The notes under the pieces were generated by a model that saw only the letters and a list, made by a program, of their open reading frames with translations, had not been told where the DNA came from and ran no database searches. From the NCBI GenBank assembly GCA_041060555.1, contig JBEUDS010000014.1: a DNA stretch of 64,000 bases, one strand, 5' to 3'. This DNA comes from CAUJIW01 sp963205175 (GTDB taxonomy: Bacteria > Pseudomonadota > Alphaproteobacteria > Sphingomonadales > Sphingomonadaceae). Below, one piece after another: positions 53,231-61,272 of the stretch; positions within the stretch are counted from its first letter, which is position 1; each line of letters begins with the position of its first letter. The position numbers and the translations under genes were made by a program.

Positions 53231-54607
53231 TCACCCGATGATTCCTGTCGTCCGCAGCGCCGCGAGCGCATCCGGCTGAGCGGGAAAATCCGCCATCAGT
53301 GCCGCCAGCGGCGCGTCGACATCCGGCAGGCCGGCGAACGCCAGACAACCCCGCGCCTTGTCCCGGTGCTGGTCGTCGGTCAGCGGCCAGGCCGGCGAGC
53401 CCAGCTGGGCCGTCACGTCGACACGCAGCTCCCGGCCGTCTGTCAGGCGAGCGATCGCCTGGGCCGGCACGAACGCCGCCGGGTCGGGATTGCCATCGTC
53501 GACGACCGACACCTTCGCGGCCAGCGCCAGGATTGCCGGATCGCGCAACGTCGCCGGCTGGAAGTCAGCCAGATCAACCTTGCCCCGGGTCAGCGTCACC
53601 GCCACCAGCCAGGCCAGACACAGGCGCGCATAGCCGGGCTCCATCGCCTCATGGGCCGGTCGGCCGACCAGACGATGGATCAAGGGGGGCGCGACATAGG
53701 TGAACGACGCCAGCTCCTCGGCGCGCAGGCCCTGCTCCTGCATCAGCCGCTGGGTGGCGACGATGCCGCCATGGCCGGCCCGGCCGGTGGGAAACGGCTT
53801 CCAGCTGACCTCGGCGATATGCCGGCCAGCTATGCGCTGCCCCGGCACGCCGAGACCGGCCACCGCCGCCTGTGCCGTGCCCTCGACCTCCAGCAGACCG
53901 AAGTAGCCGAACGGGCCATCGACGGGGTGGCGCACGCCCGGCATGCCGGCCCGCGCCAGATCGACCGCCACCAGGGCATTGCGGGCGGCGTTGGCGACCT
54001 GCACCGGCAGTGCCGGCTTGCCCTCGACATGGGCCTGCATGGTGCCGGAGGCAAACGACAGGGCGTGACCGAAGGCGTCCAGCGCCACCGCCCGGGGCAG
54101 GCGTGCCAGGTTGGCGATCGCCGCCACACAGCCGAAGATGCCCGCCGTCGCCGGCCGGAAGAAGCTCAGCGGCCCGGCGGCGAGCCCCAGGCACACCGCG
54201 ATGTCGACACCGGCGACCAGCGCCGCCAGGAAGGCCTCGCCATCGACCGGCGCCGGCGCGCGCGCCGCCTCGGCCAGCACTGCGGACAGCACCGTCGCCA
54301 TCGGGTGCAGCACCGCCGGTTCATGCACGCAGTCATATTCCTGACCGTGAATCTGGAACCCGTTGACGAAGGCGGCCGCATGGGGCGGCAACTGGACATC
54401 CGGCCGACCCAGGACGCCGGCCGTGCCGCCGCTGCCCCAGCCACGGGCAATGTCCAGCACGGCGTCAGCATGGGCGGCGTGGCGGCCGGCCGCACCGACG
54501 CACAGGCTGTCATGCAGGAAGGTCAGTGCCGCCCGGCGGGCATTCGCCGGCACATCGGCCCAGCGAACGCCCAGCGCATGGTCAACGAGTTGCTCGGACG
54601 GGTTCAA
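53231..54607 (-). CDS. MmgE/PrpD family protein
   Basis: 458 residues from a TTG that overlaps the SDR stop (TTGA). Family features: HDSLCVGAAGRHAAHADAVLDIARGWG, FVNGFQIHGQEYDCVHEPAVLHPMATVLSA, SWKPFPTGRAGHGGIVATQRLMQEQ. Known members are 2-methylcitrate dehydratase, cis-aconitate decarboxylase and iminodisuccinate epimerase, so a dehydratase, decarboxylase or epimerase step on a tricarboxylate-like acid is likely. Last gene of a three-gene minus-strand operon. Confidence 0.83.
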   Translation of the reverse strand: MNPSEQLVDHALGVRWADVPANARRAALTFLHDSLCVGAAGRHAAHADAVLDIARGWGSGGTAGVLGRPDVQLPPHAAAFVNGFQIHGQEYDCVHEPAVLHPMATVLSAVLAEAARAPAPVDGEAFLAALVAGVDIAVCLGLAAGPLSFFRPATAGIFGCVAAIANLARLPRAVALDAFGHALSFASGTMQAHVEGKPALPVQVANAARNALVAVDLARAGMPGVRHPVDGPFGYFGLLEVEGTAQAAVAGLGVPGQRIAGRHIAEVSWKPFPTGRAGHGGIVATQRLMQEQGLRAEELASFTYVAPPLIHRLVGRPAHEAMEPGYARLCLAWLVAVTLTRGKVDLADFQPATLRDPAILALAAKVSVVDDGNPDPAAFVPAQAIARLTDGRELRVDVTAQLGSPAWPLTDDQHRDKARGCLAFAGLPDVDAPLAALMADFPAQPDALAALRTTGIIG

Positions 54608-55422
54608 TGGGTCTCTTCCCCGCCCGAGACGTTCATGCTCTCGCCGGTGATGTAGAGGGCATCGTCGGAACACAGGAAGGCGACCGCCGCCGCCGTGTCG
54701 GCCGGCAGGCCCGGCCGGCCGAGCGGGATGCGCGCGGCCATGCGCTTGAGATATTCGTCCACCGAAATGCCCTGCACTTCGGCGAAATGCTCGTTCTGCC
54801 AGGCGCCGAGCCCCGTGGTCACATGGTTGGGGCAGACATTGTTGACGGTGATCTTGTGCTCGCCAAGCTCGATGGCGGCCGACCGCGCCAGGCCGACCAG
54901 ACCATGCTTGGAGGCGGTGTAGGCCTGGGCATGCGGGAAGCCGGACTTGGCGGCCTGACTGGCGATGTTGATGATACGCCCGCCCCGGCCCTGACGGATC
55001 ATCACCTCGGCGGCGGCCTGCAGGCCATAGAAAGCGCCAGTCAGGTTCACGGCGATCACGGCGTTCCAGTCCGCCGGCGTTACCTCCAGCATCGGCTTCA
55101 TGATGTAGCCGATGCCGGCGTTGTTGACCCAGATGTCCAGCGAGCCATGCGCCGCGACGGCATGCGCGGCCAGCGCCCGCACCTGCTCGGGGTCGCGCAC
55201 GTCGCACGGACAGGTCGAGGCCTTGGGCAGCGAGGCGGCGATGGCCGCCATCTCGGCGGTGCCGCCGATCATGCTGTCCGGCGTCGCGGCGTCCCGCGAC
55301 GCGCCGATGTCGGAAATGACGACCGCGGCACCTTCCGCCGCCAGCCGCCGCACGATCGCCTCACCCAGCCCGCCAGCGCGGCCGGACCCGGTAACGACGG
55401 CTGTCTTGCCCGCGAACCGCAT
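54604..55422 (-). CDS. Short-chain dehydrogenase/reductase
   Basis: 272 residues. NAD(P) site AVVTGSGRAGGLGEAIVRRL, NNAG motif IWVNNAGIGYIMK, catalytic Tyr/Lys in AYTASKHGLVGLARS with Ser earlier in NIASQAAKSG. The insertion after the first helix (RDAATPDSMIGGTAEMAA) is longer than in many SDRs. Starts 1 bp after the small barrel protein ends and is coupled to the MmgE/PrpD gene. Confidence 0.9.
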   Translation of the reverse strand: MRFAGKTAVVTGSGRAGGLGEAIVRRLAAEGAAVVISDIGASRDAATPDSMIGGTAEMAAIAASLPKASTCPCDVRDPEQVRALAAHAVAAHGSLDIWVNNAGIGYIMKPMLEVTPADWNAVIAVNLTGAFYGLQAAAEVMIRQGRGGRIINIASQAAKSGFPHAQAYTASKHGLVGLARSAAIELGEHKITVNNVCPNHVTTGLGAWQNEHFAEVQGISVDEYLKRMAARIPLGRPGLPADTAAAVAFLCSDDALYITGESMNVSGGEETH

Positions 55423-55423
55423 G

Positions 55424-55726
55424 TCAGAGCTTCTCCGTCGTCAGGAACGTCACATCGGCCATGGCCTGGAAGGTGGCGGCGATCGCCTGCATCGCCTCGG
55501 TGGCGATGTCGGCGCCGAAGGCGTCCATGTCGGCGACGTCGATGATCTCGACATAGGCATAGGGAGCCGCGGCGTCACTGCCGAGCTGGCCGGTGGCGCG
55601 GAACACCTCGAAGCGCTCGATCGAGCCCAGCCCGTTGACCGTCGGCAGGTCGACCTCGCGTGCCCAGGCCTCATAGGCGGCCGGCTCGACGCCCGGCTTG
55701 AGATTGAACAAGGCAATCAGGCGCAT
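55424..55726 (-). CDS. Small alpha/beta-barrel protein, RedY/HapK- or EthD-like
   Basis: 100 residues beginning MRLIALFNLKPGVEPAAYEAWA, then IERFEVFRATGQLG and APYAYVEIIDVADMDAFGADIA. The pattern is a dimeric ferredoxin-like barrel and most resembles RedY/HapK-like proteins of prodiginine clusters. EthD-type proteins are an alternative. No catalytic residue can be named. First gene of the operon with the SDR and MmgE/PrpD-type enzymes. It is divergent from methyltransferase module 3. Confidence 0.6.
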   Translation of the reverse strand: MRLIALFNLKPGVEPAAYEAWAREVDLPTVNGLGSIERFEVFRATGQLGSDAAAPYAYVEIIDVADMDAFGADIATEAMQAIAATFQAMADVTFLTTEKL

Positions 55727-55814
55727 CGCGGATCTCCATGTAAAGTGCATGAGGCCAGAACAGAAAGCCGTTGCTACCAACCCCGACGGGGCGGCGGGAG
55801 CCCCCGCCCCGAAC

Positions 55815-55831
55815 TGTCCGACGTGCGGCCA
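55815..55831. promoter_or_regulatory. Weak island operator candidate (10 of 14)
   Basis: TGTCCGACGTGCGGCCA lies 78 bp upstream of module 3, in the gap with the divergent small barrel gene. Confidence 0.35.
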
Positions 55832-55908
55832 GCGCCCGATCTGGCCGTTCCGTCGCCACCGACGGGCGCATCATAGGTGGTTCAGGATTGTACAGCGAGG
55901 AGCTGATC

Positions 55909-57129
55909 GTGGACGAAACGCGCAGCAACACCCCCGTCGCCAACTATGACGGGCCACCCGATTACCGGGTGATCGGCCGCCACGCCGTGTTCCCGCAAAC
56001 CTCGCACGACGAGATCGAGCGGATCAACTTTCTCGCCCAGATGAACCGCCACCTCGCCGCCCGCGTCGTGCCCGGTGTCAAGGCCGCCTATGACGCCCGC
56101 GTCGCGCCGCGCTTCGAGGCCGAACAGGGCCGCCCGATCGCCAACCGGCACGAGGCCCGCAAGGCGCTGCTGAAGGACCCTGCTTTCCAGACCTGGTCGG
56201 CCTTGCGGCGCATGACCATGGAACAGCGCCAGCAGGCCGGGCGCTGGACCGCCATCCGCCAGCGCGAGCGGCTGGCCCGCCTCGCCGCCGAACTGACCGA
56301 CGGCGACGACCGCCTCCGGCTCGACCCGAGCCTGGCGATCCCGCGCTACGTGGCGGCGGTGGACCACCACTGCATGCCGGGCAGCTACCATCAGGAGGCC
56401 TTCCCCGGCGATGTCACCAACGGCGCCAATTACGACCACGCCGGCTTCGTCACCACCAGCGGTCTGCTGGGCAAATATTCCGATGGCGGCGGCCACGCCG
56501 TGGCGCGCTGGGTGAAGCGCAATCTGCCGGACTTCAAACCGCGCACCATCCTGGAGATCGGCGGCACGGTCGGCCACAGCAGCCTGCCGCTGGCGCAGGC
56601 CTTCCCCGAGGCGGCGATGACCGTGGTTGATCTCGGCGCGCCGGTGCTGCGCTACGGTTTGGCCCGCGCCAAGTCGCTGGGGGTCGACAACATCCGCTTC
56701 GTCCAGGCGAGTGGCGAGGATCTGTCGATGTTCGCCGATGCGAGCTTCGACTGGATTCAGACCACCATGTTCCTGCACGAGTTGTCGTCGACCGCGCTGC
56801 GCAACATCTTCGCCGAGACGCGCCGGCTGGTGCGGCCCGGCGGCATTGTCCTGCATGTCGAGCAGCCGCAATACGCGCCGGACATGCCGCTGTTCGAGCA
56901 GGCGATGCGCGACTGGGACGCCTTCTACAACAACGAGCCGTTCTGGAGCCGGATGCACGAGATGGACCTCGACGCCGCCATGCTGGCGGCCGGCTTCGAG
57001 CAGGACAAGCTGATCCACGGCGGTGTGACGGCGGTGGTGGACCGCGAACTCTTCCCCGACGCCGCCGACGACGACACCGAGGACTATGGTCGCAAGGCGG
57101 CCTGGCATGTGATTGGAGCCATCGGCTGA
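55909..57129 (+). CDS. SAM-dependent methyltransferase, module 3
   Basis: 406 residues from a GTG that is 7 nt after AGGAG (VDETRSNTPVANYD). N-domain ends IPRYVAAVDHHCMPGSY (His154, Cys155), then GANYDHAGFVTTSGLLGKYSDGGGHAV. The Rossmann core has RTILEIGGTVGHSSLPL, VVDLGAPVLRYGLARA, FLHELSSTA and VLHVEQPQYAPDMPLF. It tracks the module 1 enzyme closely over its whole length, more so than module 2. Upstream in-frame codons read as non-protein and are excluded. Confidence 0.82.
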   Translation: MDETRSNTPVANYDGPPDYRVIGRHAVFPQTSHDEIERINFLAQMNRHLAARVVPGVKAAYDARVAPRFEAEQGRPIANRHEARKALLKDPAFQTWSALRRMTMEQRQQAGRWTAIRQRERLARLAAELTDGDDRLRLDPSLAIPRYVAAVDHHCMPGSYHQEAFPGDVTNGANYDHAGFVTTSGLLGKYSDGGGHAVARWVKRNLPDFKPRTILEIGGTVGHSSLPLAQAFPEAAMTVVDLGAPVLRYGLARAKSLGVDNIRFVQASGEDLSMFADASFDWIQTTMFLHELSSTALRNIFAETRRLVRPGGIVLHVEQPQYAPDMPLFEQAMRDWDAFYNNEPFWSRMHEMDLDAAMLAAGFEQDKLIHGGVTAVVDRELFPDAADDDTEDYGRKAAWHVIGAIG

Positions 57130-57488
57130 TGAGTATTTCCGACGCCCTGCGCGAGGCTGGCGCCAAGCCCGCCGGCAAGCGCCCCTATTTCATGACGCCC
57201 GAGGTCGAGCGGGTGCTGGCGATCACCATGGCCGTGGCCCAGGAACTGGCGGTCGCCCGCCAGCGCAACGACACGCTGGAGCGGTTGCTGGCCGCCAAGG
57301 GCATCCTCGCCGCCGGCGAGATCGACGCGTTCGCGCCCGATGCCAACGCCGCCGCCGAACGCGCCTTGTGGACCCAGGAATATATCGCCCGCATCCTGCG
57401 CATCGTGCAGCAGGAGAACGAGGCCGCCGTGCTCGCCGACGACGTGGCGTCCGAGGATGTCGGTGAAGAAATCAGCCGCGACGCATGA
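57129..57488 (+). CDS. Small GKRP-motif partner of methyltransferase module 3
   Basis: 119 residues: PAGKRPYFMTPEVERVLAITMAV, then QELAVARQRNDTLERLLAAKGILAAGEIDAFAPD, and an acidic tail. The AFAPD segment aligns with AYAPD in the module 1 protein, showing that homology extends past the core helix. It shares one base with the methyltransferase stop and overlaps the flavoprotein start by ATGA, so here the module is fused into a three-gene unit. Confidence 0.76.
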   Translation: MSISDALREAGAKPAGKRPYFMTPEVERVLAITMAVAQELAVARQRNDTLERLLAAKGILAAGEIDAFAPDANAAAERALWTQEYIARILRIVQQENEAAVLADDVASEDVGEEISRDA

Positions 57489-58864
57489 CCGAGTTTGATT
57501 TTTCCGTTCCCGTTCTCGTCGTTGGCGGTGGCGCCTGCGGCGCGGTCGCGGCACTGGCCGCCCACGATCAGGGCGCCGAGGTCCTGCTGGTCGAGCGCGA
57601 TGGCCGCCCGCTGGGCTCCACCGGCATGTCGCAGGGCCTGTTCTGTGCCGCCGGCACCAGGGCTCAGGCCGCGCTGGGCATCGAGGACGACGGCGAGACC
57701 TTCTTCGCCGACATCATGGCCAAGACCGGCGGCCAGACCGACCCGGTCATCGCCCGCGCCATCGCCTTCGGCTCGGGGCCGACGCTCGACTGGCTGGTCG
57801 AGCGCCACCAGCTACCCTGGTCGCTCGACCAGGGGTTCCGCCCGGCCTATGGCAACAGTCGTTTCCGCGTCCACGGCTGGCACGGCCACGGCGGCCAGGA
57901 CATGGTGGAACTGCTGCACCAGAAGCTGGCGGAGGCTGGCATCCCGACCCTGCTGCAGGCACGCCTCACCGACATCATCGCCGACGACGATGGCCGTGTG
58001 CGCGGCGTCGAACTGACCCGGCCCGACGGCACGATCGAGCGCCTGGGCTGCGAGGCCCTGATTCTCGCCACCGGCGGCTTTGCCGCCAACCATGACATGT
58101 TGGCCCGCTACATCCCGGAGATGGCAACAGCCCGTAACAACGGCCACGAGGGCAGCCAGGGCGACGGCATCCGGCTGGGCGCCAAACTGGGGGCGGCAGT
58201 GGGCGACATGGGCGCCTACCAGGGCTACGCCATGCTCACCGACCCGCAGGGCATCAGCGTGCCGCCGGGCGTCATTGTCGAGGGCGGGATCATCGTCAAC
58301 CAGGCCGGCGACCGCTTCGTCGACGAGACGGCGGACATCGCCGGCATGGTCCGGCCGGTGCTGGAGCAGCCGGGCGGCTTTTGCTGGGTGGTGTTCGACG
58401 CCGCCATCGAGGCCCGCTGCGCCTACATCCCGGAAACCAGGGCCCTGATGGAACTCAACGCCGCCAAGACGGCCAGCAGCATCGAGGAACTAGCAACCCG
58501 CATCGGCGTCGATGCCGCCCGCCTATCCGCCACGCTGGCGGAGGCCTGGCAGGCCCAGAAGGCCGGCATCGCCGACAAGACCGGTCGCGTGTGGGGCAGC
58601 GACACCCCGCCGAGCCCGGACTATCGGGCGCTCAAGGTGGTGGGCGCCATCTACCACACCCAGGGCGGCTTGCAGATCAACGGCGAGGCTCGCGTGATGC
58701 GTGCCGATGGCAGCGTGCTGCCCAACCTGTTCGCGGGCGGCGGTGCGGCCCGCAGCGTCTCCGGGCCTTCGTCCTGGGGCTATCTGCCGGCCATGGGGCT
58801 GTGCACGGCGGTCACGCTGGGCCGGATTGCCGGCGAGACGGCGGCGCGTCAGGTGCTTGCCTGA
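57485..58864 (+). CDS. FAD-dependent oxidoreductase, fumarate reductase/ketosteroid dehydrogenase-like
   Basis: 459 residues, FAD_binding_2 family: VLVVGGGACGAVAALAAHDQG, LGSTGMSQGLFCAAGT, LILATGGFAANHDML, GDGIRLGAKLGAAVGDM and the C-terminal LFAGGGAARSVSGPSSWGYLPAMGL. Family members reduce or introduce C=C bonds next to carbonyls. No leader, haem or FMN domain, so cytoplasmic. Coupled to the module 3 partner protein, which links the methyltransferase to a redox step. Confidence 0.86.
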   Translation: MTEFDFSVPVLVVGGGACGAVAALAAHDQGAEVLLVERDGRPLGSTGMSQGLFCAAGTRAQAALGIEDDGETFFADIMAKTGGQTDPVIARAIAFGSGPTLDWLVERHQLPWSLDQGFRPAYGNSRFRVHGWHGHGGQDMVELLHQKLAEAGIPTLLQARLTDIIADDDGRVRGVELTRPDGTIERLGCEALILATGGFAANHDMLARYIPEMATARNNGHEGSQGDGIRLGAKLGAAVGDMGAYQGYAMLTDPQGISVPPGVIVEGGIIVNQAGDRFVDETADIAGMVRPVLEQPGGFCWVVFDAAIEARCAYIPETRALMELNAAKTASSIEELATRIGVDAARLSATLAEAWQAQKAGIADKTGRVWGSDTPPSPDYRALKVVGAIYHTQGGLQINGEARVMRADGSVLPNLFAGGGAARSVSGPSSWGYLPAMGLCTAVTLGRIAGETAARQVLA

Positions 58865-58868
58865 AAGC

Positions 58869-58886
58869 TGCCGCCGCCCGGCGGCA
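58869..58886. terminator. Perfect 8-2-8 hairpin between convergent genes
   Basis: TGCCGCCG-CC-CGGCGGCA fills the 22-bp gap between the flavoprotein and VOC stops. No T-run. Confidence 0.5.
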
Positions 58887-59840
58887 TCACAGCGCCCGGA
58901 AGGCCTCCAGCCGGGCGCCCCACGGCGTCACCAGGCCCGCCGCCTCCACCTCGCCGTAAGGCGCCAGCAGGAACGAGCGACGAGGCTGGACGGCGCAGCC
59001 CGCCGCGGCCGCCCGACCGACGACGCCGTCGACATCCCGCACCGGGAAGCGCAGCGAGGCCCAGCCGCGATCCGGCGGGCTGGCGTTGGCAAAATCGAGC
59101 CCTTCGCCCTCGAAGGCGATGATTTCGAGCGAGCCTTCCATGCGCCCGTGCGGGTGGTAGATACCGACGCGAATCTGCCTGGTACGCGCGACATCGAGCG
59201 GCAGGCCCATGCAGTTGAAACCGGCCTCGTGGGCCCACTGCGACTCCTGCACCGGTTTCCAGCCCATCACCTCGGTGTAGAAAGTGCGCGCCGCATCGAA
59301 ATCGGCCACCACCTGGGTGGAGTTGAACACGTAGGACGCAGGCCCGGTGACGGCCTCGAACCCCTGCAGCGGCGGCGCCACCCGTTCCATGAACGCGATG
59401 CACACGCCGTCGCCATCGCGGGAGACCACTTCCTTCACCGACACCGGGCCGAAGTCCCAGGCGGTGATCGGCGCGAAACCGGCGAAGCCCGCCTGGGTCA
59501 TGCCGCGATACAGCGTCTCGATGGAGCGCAGCGCGCGAATGTTGATGTCGAAGATGCCGCCGGTGTCCCACGGCTGGGCGCCATCGCGCATGACCCCGGT
59601 GTCACGGCCGGGGAAGGCCAGCAGGCGGATGTAGCCGCGCCCCTGGGCTGCGTCACCGATCAGGACTTCATGAGCCTGCCAGTCGGCGGGCACGCCGAGC
59701 AGGTCCAGCGACTCCCGTGCCGGCGCCCCTTCCCAGAGGCGCCCGTAACCCAGCACCCGGCACAGCCGATCCGCGGTCGCCGACGCATCACTGACAATGG
59801 CGACGGCTTCCTGAAAGCCGTTGTCCAGCGCGCGCATCAT
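58887..59840 (-). CDS. VOC (glyoxalase/dioxygenase-fold) protein, two domains
   Basis: 317 residues with two vicinal-oxygen-chelate repeats. The second begins at about residue 145 (ASYVFNSTQVVADFDAARTFYTEVMGWKPV split over the domain start). Candidate metal ligands are in the Glu/His-containing strands (HEAGFNCMGLPLD; ASLEIIAFEGEGLDF as read GSLEIIAFEGEG). Could be a dioxygenase, isomerase or binding protein; the metal triad cannot be fixed by eye. Overlaps the upstream MFS gene by ATGA. Confidence 0.75.
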   Translation of the reverse strand: MMRALDNGFQEAVAIVSDASATADRLCRVLGYGRLWEGAPARESLDLLGVPADWQAHEVLIGDAAQGRGYIRLLAFPGRDTGVMRDGAQPWDTGGIFDINIRALRSIETLYRGMTQAGFAGFAPITAWDFGPVSVKEVVSRDGDGVCIAFMERVAPPLQGFEAVTGPASYVFNSTQVVADFDAARTFYTEVMGWKPVQESQWAHEAGFNCMGLPLDVARTRQIRVGIYHPHGRMEGSLEIIAFEGEGLDFANASPPDRGWASLRFPVRDVDGVVGRAAAAGCAVQPRRSFLLAPYGEVEAAGLVTPWGARLEAFRAL

Positions 59841-61087
59841 GCCGCCACCTCATTGTCGAAACGACGGTAGCGCCCGAGAAGCAGCAGCGATGCGGCGCCC
59901 GCGACCAGAATGCCGCATGACGCGATCAAGGCCCTGGTGTAGCTGCCGGTCATGTCGAAATCCTTGCCGAACAGCAGCGGACCGAAGCCGGCGCCAAGAG
60001 CAAAGAAAACATACAGGACGCCGTAGATGGTCGCATAAGAGCGCATCCCGAAGTAGCGGCACACGAGATAGGCCATCAGGTCGTATTCGATGCCCAGCGC
60101 AAACCCGATCAGGAAGATCGAGGCCGCCGCCACCGGATAGCTGAGATCCTGCCCCGTCAGCAGCCAGCAGGAAATCGCCGGCAGGCTGATGATGATGAAG
60201 CCAACCGCGGGTGCCCAGAAGCGGTCCAGCAGCCAGCCGCCGATAACCCGCCCGACGAGCGCCGAAAAGCCGATCAGGGGCGTCAGCGCCAGAATGGTGC
60301 CTGGCGCGACACCCGCGCTGGTCAGGATATTCTCCATGTTTGGCACCGGCCCACCCAGTGCGAAGGATACCGGAACGATGGCGAGGATAAGCAGCCAGAA
60401 GCGCCACTCCCGCAGCGCCTCCGGCAGCGTCAGTCCGCCCTGGAGCACACGGGCCACGCCGCTCCCGGCCTGGCTCTCCTTCTCCTTGAACAGGAAATAG
60501 GCGGTCGGGAACGCGATGATCAGCGGCAACAAGCCAAGACCGACATAGGCCCAGCGCCAGCCGAATTCGGCAATCATCCAGGCCAGATAGGGCTTGGCCA
60601 GTACCCCGAACAGGCCGGTTCCCATCAGCGAAATGCCCAGTGCCAGCCCCTTGCGGGCATCGAACCAGTTGTTGACCACCTTGGTCCAGGTGATCGGCAG
60701 CGTACCGGCGCCGAACGCCGCGACGATCGCCCAGCTCACATAGAACAGCGTCAGCGAGCCCGTCGACAGCGCCAGTGACATGAACGCGAGCGCGAACAGG
60801 ACCAGCGATGTCAAGGTGACCCGTCGCACGCCGTACTTCTCGGCGACCCAGCCCGCCAGGGGGCCGGCCCACAGCACCACGATCGTGGTGACCGTGATAC
60901 CGCCCATGATTTCACCGATGGACCAGCCGAAATCTCTGGCGAGATGCGGCGCGAAGACACCAATGGTATAGAACGGCATGGGCGACAGACCAAGGCCGAT
61001 ACCCAGAAGCGAGGCCAGGACGATCTTCCAGCCCTGCCTGAACTCACCATAGCCTGCAGGCTGAGCTACGCCATCCGCCACTGCCAC
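59837..61087 (-). CDS. MFS transporter, monocarboxylate/oxalate-formate-like
   Basis: 416 residues, 12 predicted helices, from a GTG (61087) after GGAAGGAAG. Helix 1-2 region: GWKIVLASLLGIGLGLSPMPFYTIGVF and LARDFGWSIGEIMGGITVTTIVVLW; loop 2-3 GWVAEKYGVRRVTL is the MFS signature. The plan matches OFA/MCT carriers of small organic anions. Co-transcribed with the VOC protein and divergent from the FAD oxidoreductase/dehydrogenase pair, with a 13-of-14 operator between them. Confidence 0.86.
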   Translation of the reverse strand: MAVADGVAQPAGYGEFRQGWKIVLASLLGIGLGLSPMPFYTIGVFAPHLARDFGWSIGEIMGGITVTTIVVLWAGPLAGWVAEKYGVRRVTLTSLVLFALAFMSLALSTGSLTLFYVSWAIVAAFGAGTLPITWTKVVNNWFDARKGLALGISLMGTGLFGVLAKPYLAWMIAEFGWRWAYVGLGLLPLIIAFPTAYFLFKEKESQAGSGVARVLQGGLTLPEALREWRFWLLILAIVPVSFALGGPVPNMENILTSAGVAPGTILALTPLIGFSALVGRVIGGWLLDRFWAPAVGFIIISLPAISCWLLTGQDLSYPVAAASIFLIGFALGIEYDLMAYLVCRYFGMRSYATIYGVLYVFFALGAGFGPLLFGKDFDMTGSYTRALIASCGILVAGAASLLLLGRYRRFDNEVAA

Positions 61088-61163
61088 GTCACGCTTCCTT
61101 CCCTGTTATGGTCCGGGTGATTGGCCCTTTCACGTCGCATCGCCACAACGGATGCGCCGCGAG

Positions 61164-61180
61164 CATCCGCCCTGCGGATA
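61164..61180. promoter_or_regulatory. Island operator palindrome (13 of 14)
   Basis: CATCCGCCCTGCGGATA lies 77 bp from the MFS start and 93 bp from the FAD oxidoreductase start, in their shared promoter gap. Confidence 0.65.
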
Positions 61181-61272
61181 ATCAAGCCGCTACATCTCCG
61201 CCATCGTGGCCGCCCCTCTAGTTTCGAACACACTCCCCCGTCCGACCTCACGATTACAGGCAGGATCGAGCC

